DNA of 64,000 nucleotides. It comes from an uncultured Anaerolineales bacterium. GTDB lineage: Bacteria; Chloroflexota; Anaerolineae; Anaerolineales; Villigracilaceae. Of this stretch, positions 15,558-24,187 are shown piece after piece (position 1 is the stretch's first letter; each line of letters starts with the position of its first letter). The translations under genes were made by a program, and so were the position numbers. The stretch is taken from contig CALGPL010000011.1 of the NCBI GenBank assembly GCA_937960595.1, positions 23,194-87,193 of the forward strand, in the 5' to 3' direction. Below the pieces are notes generated by a model. It had not been told where the DNA came from. It was given only the letters and a program-made list of their open reading frames with translations, and did not search any database.

Positions 15558-18500
15558 ATGACACCCCTGCTGACGCTTCTGGCGGAACCTGCCTATATCG
15601 TCCCCTTGACCAATCTGCCGGGATGGTTGGCGTGGTTCCTTTTGCTGGGGTTGACGATCCAGGCGGCGGTGCGCGGGCGCTCCTACCAGGTGCGGGGGAA
15701 ATACCGCTGGTGGCTGATGTTGGTTTTCATTGCCATGATCCCGCTGACGGGGCTTTTCGTGGGGGCGCGTTTGCCGGTGGGCGCGGCCCTGCCTCAACCG
15801 GGGATTCCCGAAGCGCCGCACAGTCCGGCTCTGATTGTCTTTGCAGCCCTGCCCTGGATGCTGGCGGGCGGTTTCCTGGGGCCGATCCAGGCGGTCATCG
15901 TCGGTCTGCTGGCCGGGCTGACGCGCAGTCTGTGGGATACACACAACCTGTTCACCGTCCTCGAACCGGCCATTCTGGCCGTGCTTTTCAGCGTGGCGGT
16001 TCGTCAGCGCTATCGCACGCTTTTCTACCGCGCCCTGCGCCAGCCTTTGTTGGTGGCGCTCTTTCTCGTCCCTGTGTATGCCCTGATCTTTGTCATTGGG
16101 GCTTTCTCGTCGGTGGCTGGCGCGCTGGCGGCCCGTCTCGACTATGCTTTCACCAACGTCTGGCCGGCGACTCAGGCAGGCGGCGGGGAGTTGATCCTGG
16201 GAGGCCTGTTTGTGCAGTTCATCGCCCTGGCCGCCGGGCGCGCCTGGAGTCAGAAAGAGGCCATCCACCCCTCGCCGGGCGAACGCAGCCTGGAAGCGCG
16301 TTTCCTGATCGGCGGCGGAGCCTTCATCGTTCTCCTGCTGCTCTCGCTGCTCATCGGCGATTGGATCGTAGCCGGAAACGCCGCCCAGCGCATGCTGCGG
16401 GAACGGTTGTCCAGCACGGCTCAATCGGCAGCCGAAAGTGTGCCTTTCTTCCTCGAGACCGGCCAAAACCTGACCGTTCGATTGGCCAGCGAGCCGCGTT
16501 TGTTGAGCGAATCGGGCGAGGCGCTCAGTCAGGTCTTGGGTGAACAAATCCGCTCGGTCCCCTATTTCGATCAACTGATGGTCCTCGATGGGCAGGGCAA
16601 TGTCATCGGCGGCTATCCGCTGGCCGAAGCCCAGACGCTGGTGCTGATGCCGGAGGAGAGCATCGGCCTGAGCATCGCTTTCCAGGGAGTGGCGATCCAG
16701 ATCTATCCCATCCCGCCTGCCGCAGGGGGAACCGCGGCGCGCATTTCCTTCCTGGCCGCCATCCCCGACGCCAGTGGCCAGGCCCAGCGCGTCTTGCTCG
16801 GCCGCACCGACTTGAACAACAATCCTCTCACCCAGCCGCTGCTCAACAGTTTGCGCGGCATGGAAGCGCTGGACGGCGTTGGGATCTTGCTCGATGAACA
16901 GGGGCGTATTCTCTTCCATCCCAGCCCCGACCTGCTGATGAGCACTTATCCCGACGGGGCGTTGCACGCCGAGGCGGATTTCTACACCGTCCCTGCCCCC
17001 GGCGGGACGCGCAACCTGGTCTATTACCAGCCGGTGCCGGGCCGGGCGTGGGCGGTGGTCCTGATCGTTCCGGCCGAAAAGGCCCAGCAACTTTCGCTGG
17101 ATATTGCCGCGCCGCTTTCGGCGATGATCATCGTCCTGGCGCTGATCACCCTGCTCTCGTTCCGGCTCAGCCTGCGAGCGGTGACTTCTTCCCTGCAGAG
17201 TCTGGCGACTGAGGCGGCCCGCATCGCTCAAGGCCAACTCGATCATCCTTTGCAGGTTGAGGGGGTGGACGAGGTCGGGCAATTGCGGCGGGCTTTCGAG
17301 CAGATGCGCGTCAGCCTGCATGCCCGTCTGGAGGAACTCAATCAGTTGTTGTTGGTCAGCCAGGGGGTGGCCTCCAGCCTCGAGATGGAGGATGCCGTCC
17401 AGCCGGTCCTGGAGGCGGTCCTGGCGACCGGGGCCAGCGCGGTACGGGTGGTGCTGCTACCGGCGCCCTCTCAATTGTCGGACGAGGGTGGCCTGCATTT
17501 TGCCCTCGGGCCCGATAAGGATGTGTATGCTTCCCTGGACGATCAGATTCTGACGCTGGCCCAGCGTCAGGGCCGCTTGGTGTTGAACAACCTGGCCCGG
17601 GCGCGCCTGCCAGAACTGCAAGCCGGGCAGCCTCTGCCGGCGGCGCTGATCGCAGTTTCTCTCTATCATGAAAACCGTTATTATGGCGCGCTGTGGGCAG
17701 CCTACAATCAGCCCCGTCAGTTCTCCGAGGAAGACGTGCGTTTCCTGACCACCCTGGCCGGACAGGCCGCCGTGGCCGCTTCCAACGCCCGCCTGTTCCG
17801 CACCGCCGAAGTCGGGCGCCAGCGCCTGGCGGCGATTCTGGCCTCCACTCCCGACCCCGTGCTGGTCACCGATCAACAGAATCACCTGCTGTTGGCCAAC
17901 CCGGCTGCCAAGCAGGCCCTGGGCGCTACGCTGGGGGCGGCCGAGGGCCAACCGACCGAAAAGGTCATCAGCCAGCAGGAGTTGCGCGACCTGCTCAAAG
18001 TGCTGGAGGACGCCACCAAGCAGTCTGCCGAACTGATCATGCCGGATGGCAAAGTCTATTTTGCCACGGCTTCTTCGGTCATCGCGGATGGCCGGCCGGT
18101 CGGGCGGGTGTGCGTGATGCGCGACGTGACTCATTTCAAGGAATTGGATGCTCTCAAGTCGGATTTTGTCTCCACCGTCAGCCACGACCTGCGCTCCCCG
18201 CTTACGCTGATGCGCGGCTATGCCACCATGCTCGAAATGGTGGGCGATTTGAACGAGCAACAGCGCAGTTATGTCGCCAAGATCATCACGGGCGTGGAGA
18301 GCATGTCCCGCCTGGTGAACAACCTGCTAGACCTGGGTCGTATTGATGCCGGCGTCGGACTGCAGGTTGAGCAAATGCCCATCCTGGAGGTGGTCGAGAA
18401 CGTCGTCGGCACGCTGCAAATGCAGGCCGACCAGAAGGAAATCAGCCTGGGGGTGGAAATCGACCGCGACCTGCCGCAGTTGATTGCCGCCGACCGGGCG

Positions 18501-18851
18501 CTGATTCAGCAGGCGCTCTATAATCTGGTCGAGAATGCTGTCAAGTACACGCCCAACGGCGGCCGGGTCATTTTGCGCCTGCGCAAACGCCAGGAAGGCA
18601 TCCAGTTCGAGGTGCAGGATAACGGCATCGGCATTCCGCCTGCCGATCAACCGCGTCTGTTCGAGAAATTCTTCCGCGGCACCAACCGCGAGGCCCGTCA
18701 GCAGCGCGGCAGCGGACTGGGGCTGGCCATCGTCCGTTCGATCGCCGAGCGCCACGGTGGACGGGTATGGGTGGAGAGTCAGGTCGGGCAAGGCAGCACG
18801 TTCTATCTTTTCATCCCTTTCCGGCCTGCCGGAGAAAAGAAGAAAGATTGA
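15558..18851 (+). CDS. Multi-domain membrane sensor histidine kinase (MASE-like TM, sensor, HAMP, GAF, PAS, HisKA, HATPase)
   Basis: I chose ATG 15558, giving 1097 aa; the ORF track uses an upstream alternative start. The order is: hydrophobic N-terminal region with several membrane helices (about 1-230), a further helix near 245-265, an extracytoplasmic sensor of about 240 residues, a helix near 510-530, HAMP, a GAF domain (about 600-740), a PAS domain (LASTPDPVLVTDQQ), then HisKA with SHDLRSPL (His about 876) and HATPase with ENAVKYTP, DNGIGIPP and GSGLGLAIV. No partner response regulator is adjacent; the next gene is rpmH. The signal is unknown. The unusual double membrane module suggests it integrates membrane and external cues. 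Confidence 0.87.
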   Translation: MTPLLTLLAEPAYIVPLTNLPGWLAWFLLLGLTIQAAVRGRSYQVRGKYRWWLMLVFIAMIPLTGLFVGARLPVGAALPQPGIPEAPHSPALIVFAALPWMLAGGFLGPIQAVIVGLLAGLTRSLWDTHNLFTVLEPAILAVLFSVAVRQRYRTLFYRALRQPLLVALFLVPVYALIFVIGAFSSVAGALAARLDYAFTNVWPATQAGGGELILGGLFVQFIALAAGRAWSQKEAIHPSPGERSLEARFLIGGGAFIVLLLLSLLIGDWIVAGNAAQRMLRERLSSTAQSAAESVPFFLETGQNLTVRLASEPRLLSESGEALSQVLGEQIRSVPYFDQLMVLDGQGNVIGGYPLAEAQTLVLMPEESIGLSIAFQGVAIQIYPIPPAAGGTAARISFLAAIPDASGQAQRVLLGRTDLNNNPLTQPLLNSLRGMEALDGVGILLDEQGRILFHPSPDLLMSTYPDGALHAEADFYTVPAPGGTRNLVYYQPVPGRAWAVVLIVPAEKAQQLSLDIAAPLSAMIIVLALITLLSFRLSLRAVTSSLQSLATEAARIAQGQLDHPLQVEGVDEVGQLRRAFEQMRVSLHARLEELNQLLLVSQGVASSLEMEDAVQPVLEAVLATGASAVRVVLLPAPSQLSDEGGLHFALGPDKDVYASLDDQILTLAQRQGRLVLNNLARARLPELQAGQPLPAALIAVSLYHENRYYGALWAAYNQPRQFSEEDVRFLTTLAGQAAVAASNARLFRTAEVGRQRLAAILASTPDPVLVTDQQNHLLLANPAAKQALGATLGAAEGQPTEKVISQQELRDLLKVLEDATKQSAELIMPDGKVYFATASSVIADGRPVGRVCVMRDVTHFKELDALKSDFVSTVSHDLRSPLTLMRGYATMLEMVGDLNEQQRSYVAKIITGVESMSRLVNNLLDLGRIDAGVGLQVEQMPILEVVENVVGTLQMQADQKEISLGVEIDRDLPQLIAADRALIQQALYNLVENAVKYTPNGGRVILRLRKRQEGIQFEVQDNGIGIPPADQPRLFEKFFRGTNREARQQRGSGLGLAIVRSIAERHGGRVWVESQVGQGSTFYLFIPFRPAGEKKKD

Positions 18852-18858
18852 AACCGGT

Positions 18859-18888
18859 TTGACCATTCTTGCACCTATACGGTATAAT
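18859..18888 (+). promoter_or_regulatory. Promoter of the rpmH-rnpA operon
   Basis: TTGACC (18859-18864) and TATAAT (18883-18888) are 18 bp apart, in the 122-nt gap before rpmH. Transcription would start near 18895, giving a leader of about 80 nt. A strong promoter is expected for ribosomal protein L34. Confidence 0.7.
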
Positions 18889-18973
18889 AGCGTGCCGGTC
18901 TGAACCTGGTGTGAAAAACTCCCGGCGGGAATGGCCGCCTGGTGTTGAACTTTTTGATTTTTGAGGAAAGTGA

Positions 18974-19147
18974 ATGGCAACCAAACGTACTTATCAACCG
19001 AGAATCAGGCGGCGGGTGCGCGTGCATGGCTTCCGCCAGCGCATGTCTACGGCGGATGGCCGTCAGGTGCTCAAGCGTCGCCGTCAGCGCGGTCGCTATC
19101 GTCTGACCGTCCGCAGCAATCAGCATGTCAAGCGGGTGCGCTGGTAG
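18974..19147 (+). CDS. rpmH: Ribosomal protein L34
   Basis: This gene is too short for the ORF track. ATG 18974 to TAG 19147 encodes 57 aa: [15 protein letters not shown], then [18 protein letters not shown], then a run of Arg/Lys ending HVKRVRW. This is the 50S large-subunit protein L34, with the typical KRTYQP start and the VHGF-R-RM-T--GR core. The C-terminal tail is longer than the 44-47 aa of most L34s, as known in Chloroflexota and Thermus-type homologues. A Shine-Dalgarno GAGGAAAG is 4-5 nt upstream. rnpA follows after 80 nt, the usual order. Confidence 0.95.
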   Translation: MATKRTYQPRIRRRVRVHGFRQRMSTADGRQVLKRRRQRGRYRLTVRSNQHVKRVRW

Positions 19148-19227
19148 GAGGCCCGGGCGCGGCTGCGACAGCGCGTCGCTGCGGCTGACCGCGATGGAAC
19201 TTCCGATCCGTAGACATCGAGGCCCAG

Positions 19228-19578
19228 GTGAAGCGTCGCTTTCGCCTGACCCGGTCACAAGACCTCAAGCGGGTGCGACAGGCAGGCAAATCTTACGCGC
19301 ACCCGCTTGTCGTGTTGTACGTGGTGGCGGCTGAGCGGCCCGGCGTGCGCATCGGCGTGACGGCCGGCCGGGGGATTGGCCATGCCGTGCGGCGCAATCG
19401 CGCCAAGCGTTTGCTGCGGGCGGCTGTCTCTGCCTTGCTCCCCCGCCTCGTTTCTGGCTTCGATTTGTTGTTGATTGCCCGGACGCCTCTGCCGGCCTCG
19501 GATTTCTCGCAGACAAAACAGGCGCTCGAAACCCTCTTCGCCCGCGCCGGCTTGCTTACCCCTTTGGACCATGGCTGA
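19228..19578 (+). CDS. rnpA: Ribonuclease P protein component
   Basis: A 116-aa basic protein, the protein subunit of RNase P, which matures the 5' end of tRNAs together with its catalytic RNA. The family landmarks are [19 protein letters not shown] at the N-terminus and the RNR-type signature [14 protein letters not shown] in the middle. The start is GTG at 19228, preceded by a short GAGG. It overlaps the next gene (yidD) by 8 nt. The gene for RNase P RNA was not seen in the window. Confidence 0.95.
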   Translation: MKRRFRLTRSQDLKRVRQAGKSYAHPLVVLYVVAAERPGVRIGVTAGRGIGHAVRRNRAKRLLRAAVSALLPRLVSGFDLLLIARTPLPASDFSQTKQALETLFARAGLLTPLDHG

Positions 19579-19864
19579 TTTTTCGTATCTACCGCGTGAA
19601 TACCCTCACGAGCCGCGCCTGCGCGATCTGCCGCGCTCGCCGCTCTACTGGCCGCGCTGGATCGTTCTGGCGCTCATCCGTCTGTACCAGATGACGGTCT
19701 CGCAGGCGCTGCCTCCCGACACTTGCCGTTTTTATCCATCCTGCTCCCATTACGGCTATCAGGCGATCTACAAGTACGGCGTCCTGAAAGGCGGCCTGAT
19801 GGCGGCCTGGCGCGTTTTGCGCTGCAATCCGTTCAATCCGGGCGGATACGATCCTGTCCCTTAG
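19571..19864 (+). CDS. yidD: Membrane protein insertion efficiency factor YidD
   Basis: The ORF track starts upstream inside rnpA; the ATG at 19571 gives 97 aa. The core is [18 protein letters not shown] followed by the conserved [15 protein letters not shown] and the ending [13 protein letters not shown], which define YidD (COG0759). It is a small membrane-peripheral protein that helps YidC insert proteins. The order rnpA-yidD-yidC is standard, but here a beta-propeller lipoprotein gene is placed between yidD and yidC. The N-terminal 30 residues, rich in Pro and Arg, are longer than in many homologues. Confidence 0.94.
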   Translation: MADFSYLPREYPHEPRLRDLPRSPLYWPRWIVLALIRLYQMTVSQALPPDTCRFYPSCSHYGYQAIYKYGVLKGGLMAAWRVLRCNPFNPGGYDPVP

Positions 19865-19880
19865 GAGAGTGAAACACTCC

Positions 19881-20951
19881 ATGAAAATCAAAATTCTGAT
19901 GACGTTGCTTTCCCTTGCTGCTCTCAGCCTGCTGGCCAGCGGCTGCGCCAGTCACTTGGTGGCCGGTTCCTGGCCGGGCGTCATTGCGGACGAGGAGCGG
20001 GCCTACGTGGCCGCCGGTCCGTTCGTCTATGCCGTCAACCTGCGCACCGGCATCGAAGAGTGGCGCTTCCCCGAAAAAGCCTCGACGGCCAATCCCTTCT
20101 ATGCGGCCCCTGCCCTGACCCCTGACGGCCAGCAGTTGATCGTCGCCGGCTTCAATCACATCCTCTACAGCCTCGATCCCCTGACCGGCACGACGAACTG
20201 GGAATTCACGGCCTCGCGCGACCGCTACTATGCCGCTCCGTTGATTGCGAACGATCTCATTTATGCTGCCTCGGCCGACTACACCCTCTATGCGGTGACT
20301 TTCGAGGGCGATCTTGCTTGGCAGTTCTCGGCTACGCAGGCGATTTGGGCTGCCCCGGTCAGCGACGGGGCGCAGGTCTATTTCGGCGCCCTCGACCGCA
20401 CCGTCTATGCCGTCGAGGCCCGGCGCGGCACCCTGGCCTGGAAACAGACGCTCGACAGCGCCATCCTCGGCTCTCCGGCGCTGGGGACGGACGGCGAGGT
20501 GTTCGTCGCTTCGATGAACGGTCGGGTCTATGCGCTCGATGGTCAAAGCGGCGATTTGCTCTGGCCGCAGCCTTTCCAGGCCCAGGCCCAAATCTGGGCC
20601 GGCCCGCTGGTCTTCGACGGCGGCCTCTACATTGCCGATGTGGATGGCGCCGTCTATCGGCTCGACCCGGCCACGGGTCAGGAGACCCAGCCCCGGCTGC
20701 GCGCCGGCAGCGCCATCGTCAGCAGGCCGCTCATCTACGAGCAGACTCTCCTCTTCGGCACCGAGAACGGTTCGTTATTCCTGCTGACCGTCCCCGACGA
20801 GATTCAGACCCTGGAAGTGGACGGGCAACTGTATGGGACGCCGGCGCTGGCCGGTGAGATCATCCTCGTCGCGCCGCAGAATGCCGATTCACCGCTCGTT
20901 GCTCTGAACATCCAGGGCGTCCGCCGTTGGACGTTCACGCCGGAAAAATAA
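19881..20951 (+). CDS. PQQ-like beta-propeller repeat lipoprotein
   Basis: ATG 19881 is chosen, since AGGAGA lies 12 nt upstream and the track's GTG 19869 would overlap it. The 356-aa product has a lipoprotein signal peptide, ending LLASGC (Cys about 23), so it is predicted to be lipid-anchored outside the membrane. The remainder is a run of blades with recurring YAVN/YAVE/YALD and G--W-F patterns typical of PQQ-like (BamB-like) propellers. No enzymatic site is visible. Its location between yidD and yidC is unusual and suggests, but does not prove, a link to membrane protein insertion or folding. Confidence 0.85.
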   Translation: MKIKILMTLLSLAALSLLASGCASHLVAGSWPGVIADEERAYVAAGPFVYAVNLRTGIEEWRFPEKASTANPFYAAPALTPDGQQLIVAGFNHILYSLDPLTGTTNWEFTASRDRYYAAPLIANDLIYAASADYTLYAVTFEGDLAWQFSATQAIWAAPVSDGAQVYFGALDRTVYAVEARRGTLAWKQTLDSAILGSPALGTDGEVFVASMNGRVYALDGQSGDLLWPQPFQAQAQIWAGPLVFDGGLYIADVDGAVYRLDPATGQETQPRLRAGSAIVSRPLIYEQTLLFGTENGSLFLLTVPDEIQTLEVDGQLYGTPALAGEIILVAPQNADSPLVALNIQGVRRWTFTPEK

Positions 20952-20963
20952 GGAAGAAATGCC

Positions 20964-21752
20964 ATGTGGGAAACCCTGATTGTCAACCCGTTTACCAATG
21001 TCCTGCTTCTGATCTACAATCTTGTCGGCCAGAATTTCGGCGTGGCGATCATCCTCTTCACGGTCTTGATTCGCTTGATCACCCATCCCTTGATGGTCAA
21101 GCAGATCAAATCCACCCAGGCCATGCAGCAAATGCAGCAATCGAAAGAATGGCAGGCGATCCAAAAGAAGTACAAAGACGATAAAGAGAAACTGGGCCAG
21201 GAACAAATCAGACTGTATAAGGAAATGGGCATCAGCCCGTTTGGCTCCTGTCTGCCGACCTTCATTCAACTGCCGATCATGCTGGGCCTGTATCAGAGCG
21301 TGATCCGCGCCCTGGCCGCCTCGCCGATGCAATTGCTCGTCCTGACCCGCGCTCTGTGGCCGCTGCCGGGGCTGTCGGAACTGATTCCGATCAACAGCCA
21401 ATTTCTGTGGATGAATCTCGGTCAGCCGGAACGCGTCTACATTGGCGGCATCGGCATTCCGTTCTTGGCGATCATCGTTGCCGTGACGACCTACATTCAA
21501 TCGAAGGTGACCATTCCGCCGGTCACCAATCCGAATGACCAGTCGGCCCAGATGAATCAATCCATGGCCCTGATGATGCCGCTGATGATGGCCTATTTTG
21601 CCCTGAGTTTTGCTTCAGGCCTGGCGCTTTATATCGTGGTCAGCAACCTGCTCAGCGTGGGGCAATATGCCTTGCTGGGAAAGGTCTATTGGAGCAATTT
21701 GCTGCCCAAGAGCCGCCGGTCGGATGGCGGTAAGACGGAGAAAGCAAAATGA
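20964..21752 (+). CDS. yidC: Membrane protein insertase YidC/Oxa1
   Basis: A 262-aa YidC without the large periplasmic domain of proteobacterial YidC, as usual for Gram-positive-type and Chloroflexota homologues. The first helix NLVGQNFGVAIILFTVLIRL is followed by a cytoplasmic coiled hairpin rich in Gln/Lys and the conserved GSCLPTFIQLPIMLGLYQS. Two more hydrophobic segments come at about 155-180 and 200-230. It inserts proteins into the cytoplasmic membrane, alone or with SecYEG. The stop overlaps the khpB start, so the two are coupled. Confidence 0.95.
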   Translation: MWETLIVNPFTNVLLLIYNLVGQNFGVAIILFTVLIRLITHPLMVKQIKSTQAMQQMQQSKEWQAIQKKYKDDKEKLGQEQIRLYKEMGISPFGSCLPTFIQLPIMLGLYQSVIRALAASPMQLLVLTRALWPLPGLSELIPINSQFLWMNLGQPERVYIGGIGIPFLAIIVAVTTYIQSKVTIPPVTNPNDQSAQMNQSMALMMPLMMAYFALSFASGLALYIVVSNLLSVGQYALLGKVYWSNLLPKSRRSDGGKTEKAK

Positions 21753-22468
21753 GCGAACGTGCTACACTCGAAATCATTGCCCCCACCGTGGAGGAGGCGG
21801 TCAGCCAGGGGTTGAACGAACTGGGCTTGCCGCCTGAAGCGGTGGAGGTCGAGGTGCTCGATTCGGGGGCGCGCGGACTGTTCGGCCTGGGAGGCCGCCA
21901 GGTGCGCGTCCGCCTGACGGTCAAGGGTGATCAGCCTCCCGTCGAAGCAGAAAGCCGCCGCGAGCCGGCCGGCCCCGAGACGCTCGAGCCGCCGACCGAA
22001 ACGGACGAGTTGCTGCGCCTTTCCGAGCAGACGGTGGCCGATCTGTTGAACCGCATGAAAATCCAGGCCCGCCTGGAGACCCGTTACGGCGAAGCAGATG
22101 AGGAGGGCCAGCAAGCCGTCCTGGTGGATATTCGCGGCAACGATCTGGGGGTGCTGATCGGCCGTCGGGCCGAGATTCTGAATGCCCTGCAGTACATCGT
22201 CAATTTGATGGTCAGCAAACAGTTGGAACGCTGGGTGCAGATCGTGATTGACGTGGAAGGCTACCGCACCCGCCGCGACCGGCAACTGCGGCAGATGGCG
22301 CGCCGGATGGCCGAGCAGGCTGTCCGCACCGGACGCCGTCAGGTGCTGGAACCGATGGCGGCCAGCGAACGGCGCATCATCCACCTCGAACTGCGCGACC
22401 ATCCCCAGGTTATCACCCAAAGCATCGGCGAGGAGCCGGCCCGCAAGGTGACCATCGTGCCGAAATAG
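21749..22468 (+). CDS. khpB: RNA-binding protein KhpB (Jag/EloR): Jag-N, KH, R3H domains
   Basis: A 239-aa protein with the Jag N-terminal domain (about 1-50; ATVEEAVSQGLNELGL type), an acidic linker, a KH-II domain around LIGRRAEILNALQYIVN and an R3H domain (EPMAASERRIIHLELRDH). KhpB binds RNA and, in streptococci, controls cell elongation. The order yidC-khpB is highly conserved. The overlapping ATGA with yidC marks coupling. A strong terminator follows, so this is the end of the rpmH-to-khpB transcript. Confidence 0.93.
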   Translation: MSERATLEIIAPTVEEAVSQGLNELGLPPEAVEVEVLDSGARGLFGLGGRQVRVRLTVKGDQPPVEAESRREPAGPETLEPPTETDELLRLSEQTVADLLNRMKIQARLETRYGEADEEGQQAVLVDIRGNDLGVLIGRRAEILNALQYIVNLMVSKQLERWVQIVIDVEGYRTRRDRQLRQMARRMAEQAVRTGRRQVLEPMAASERRIIHLELRDHPQVITQSIGEEPARKVTIVPK

Positions 22469-22490
22469 GCGCCTTTCTCCTTTTCCCCTT

Positions 22491-22523
22491 CGCGCAACGC
22501 GGCTGACGTTGCGCGCTTTTTTT
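22491..22523 (+). terminator. Rho-independent terminator after khpB
   Basis: CGCGCAACG pairs with CGTTGCGCG (9 bp, 7-nt loop CGGCTGA) and is followed by C and seven Ts. It ends the rpmH-rnpA-yidD-lipoprotein-yidC-khpB transcript. Confidence 0.92.
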
Positions 22524-22538
22524 GCCCTCAGGTATAAT
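22509..22538 (+). promoter_or_regulatory. Promoter of the PfkB-kinase/parAB operon, apparently leaderless
   Basis: TTGCGC (22509-22514, inside the terminator stem) and TATAAT (22533-22538) are 18 bp apart. The ATG at 22545 starts 6 nt after the -10 box, right where transcription would begin, so the mRNA would have little or no 5' leader. Confidence 0.6.
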
Positions 22539-22544
22539 GTATCT

Positions 22545-23393
22545 ATGCCCGATCCGTTCCCGCAAGAGACGGTCGATTATCTTGTCATTGGACATCTTTC
22601 TCATGATCTGACGCCCCAGGGGCCGCGTCTCGGCGGGACGGCGGCCTACGCGGCTCTGACGGCGCGCGCCCTCGGCCTGCGGGTGGGCATCGTCACGGCC
22701 TGGGCAGGCGAAATCGGCCTCGACATCTTGGATGGAATTCAGGTCTGGAACATTCCCGCCGACCACAGCACCACTTTCGAAAACGTCTACACACCGCAGG
22801 GCCGCCTCCAATATCTGCACCGCCGCGCCCCCGACCTGTTGCCGGAACATATCCCGCCTGCCTGGCGGGAGGCTGCAATCGTCCATCTTGGGCCGATCGC
22901 CCAGGAGGCCAAACAATTGTCTTCGCTCGCGTTTGACTCATCGCTGTTGGGGCTGACGCCGCAAGGCTGGTTCCGCAACTGGGATCCGAGCGGCCGCGTC
23001 TCGCCGTGCGCCTGGCCTGAAGCGGCCGAAGTCCTGCCGCGGGCCGACGCGGTGGTCATCAGCGTCGAGGATGTGGGCGGGGATGAGGAGGAGATCGAAT
23101 CGATGGCGCTGGCCAGCCGCATCCTGGCGGTGACGGAGGGCCCGTGTGGGGCGCGTCTCTACTGGCATGGCGATTTGCGCCGCTTCCGCGCCCCCAAAAT
23201 GGAGGAGGTGGATGCCACCGGCGCGGGGGACATCTTCGCAGCGGCCTTTTTCTGCCGTCTGCGGGTCACGCGCGACCCGTGGGAGGCGGCGCGTTTTGCC
23301 ACCCGGCTGGCGTCGTTCTCGGTCGCCCGTCCCGGCTTGCTCGGCATCCCTTCCCAAAGCGAGATTCAAAACAGTCTGGTGGAGGTGTTCTAG
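22545..23393 (+). CDS. PfkB-family carbohydrate/nucleoside kinase
   Basis: The ATG at 22545 (MPDPFPQETVDYLVIGH) is preferred over the track start 22509, which lies in the terminator. The 282-aa protein has the ribokinase-family start VIGHLSHD, the substrate-binding GGTAAYAALTARALGL and the catalytic signature VDATGAGDIFAAAFF with the Asp base. Sugar specificity is not evident; the protein is shorter than many ribokinases, and the region that normally carries the lid is reduced. It sits between khpB and parA, where MnmE/MnmG/RsmG genes are found in many bacteria. Confidence 0.85.
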   Translation: MPDPFPQETVDYLVIGHLSHDLTPQGPRLGGTAAYAALTARALGLRVGIVTAWAGEIGLDILDGIQVWNIPADHSTTFENVYTPQGRLQYLHRRAPDLLPEHIPPAWREAAIVHLGPIAQEAKQLSSLAFDSSLLGLTPQGWFRNWDPSGRVSPCAWPEAAEVLPRADAVVISVEDVGGDEEEIESMALASRILAVTEGPCGARLYWHGDLRRFRAPKMEEVDATGAGDIFAAAFFCRLRVTRDPWEAARFATRLASFSVARPGLLGIPSQSEIQNSLVEVF

Positions 23394-24184
23394 TGGGACG
23401 CGTCTACACCCTGGTCAACCAGAAAGGCGGCGTGGGCAAGACGACGACCGCCATCAACCTCGGCGCCTACCTGGCTCAGTATGGCCTCAACGTGCTGGTT
23501 GTGGATATCGATCCGCAGGCCAATGCCACTTCTTCCCTCGGCGTGGACAAGCACGCGGTCAGCAATGGCATGTATGAGTGCTTGGTTGGCAGCGCCCCGG
23601 CAGCGGCCGGCATCCTCTACAATGCCCGCCTGAAATTATCTCTCCTGCCCTCCTCGCCGGCGCTGGCCGGCGCCGAAGTGGAACTCGTTGACCTGGACGG
23701 CCGCGAGGCGCGCCTCAAGACTGCCCTGGCCCCCTTGCTCGACCGCTATGACTACTTGCTGATCGACTGCCCGCCCTCCCTCGGCCTGTTGACGGTGAAC
23801 GGCCTGGTGGCCGCCCGCGACGGGGTCATCATCCCTGTTCAGTGCGAATATCTGGCGTTGGAGGGCCTGGGCGAATTGACCCGCACCCTCCAGCGCGTGC
23901 GCTCGTCGCTGTTCCTGGGCCTCAAGGTGCGCGGGGTGGTGCTGACCATGTTCGATGGGCGGACGCATCTCTCGGCCGATGTGGTGAACGAAGTCCGCAA
24001 GTATTTCGGCGAACAGGTCTTCCAAACGGTGATTCCGCGCAGCATTCGCCTGGCGGAGGCGCCGTCTTACGGTTTGCCGATCTCGGCCTATGCGCCCGGC
24101 TCGAGCGCGGCTGCTGCCTATGCCAGCCTGGCCCGCGAACTGATGCTCGGCGACGGCTTGCCGGTTCCTGATGGGAAGGAGTAG
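23393..24184 (+). CDS. parA: Chromosome-partitioning ATPase ParA/Soj
   Basis: The ORF-track start (23144) is inside the kinase gene; GTG 23393 overlaps its TAG stop by one nt and has GGAGGT 6 nt upstream. The 263-aa protein has the deviant Walker A QKGGVGKTTTAINLG, DIDPQANATSSLG, and LLIDCPPSLGLLTVNG. ParA forms ATP-dependent DNA-bound dimers and moves ParB-parS complexes, helping to segregate origins and regulating DnaA. The immediately following parB completes the pair. Confidence 0.95.
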   Translation: MGRVYTLVNQKGGVGKTTTAINLGAYLAQYGLNVLVVDIDPQANATSSLGVDKHAVSNGMYECLVGSAPAAAGILYNARLKLSLLPSSPALAGAEVELVDLDGREARLKTALAPLLDRYDYLLIDCPPSLGLLTVNGLVAARDGVIIPVQCEYLALEGLGELTRTLQRVRSSLFLGLKVRGVVLTMFDGRTHLSADVVNEVRKYFGEQVFQTVIPRSIRLAEAPSYGLPISAYAPGSSAAAAYASLARELMLGDGLPVPDGKE

Positions 24185-24187
24185 ACG

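Noticed and set aside
15426-17321. 631-aa minus-strand ORF
   Set aside because: Complement of the sensor kinase; low-complexity Gln/Arg/His composition and no recognisable motif.
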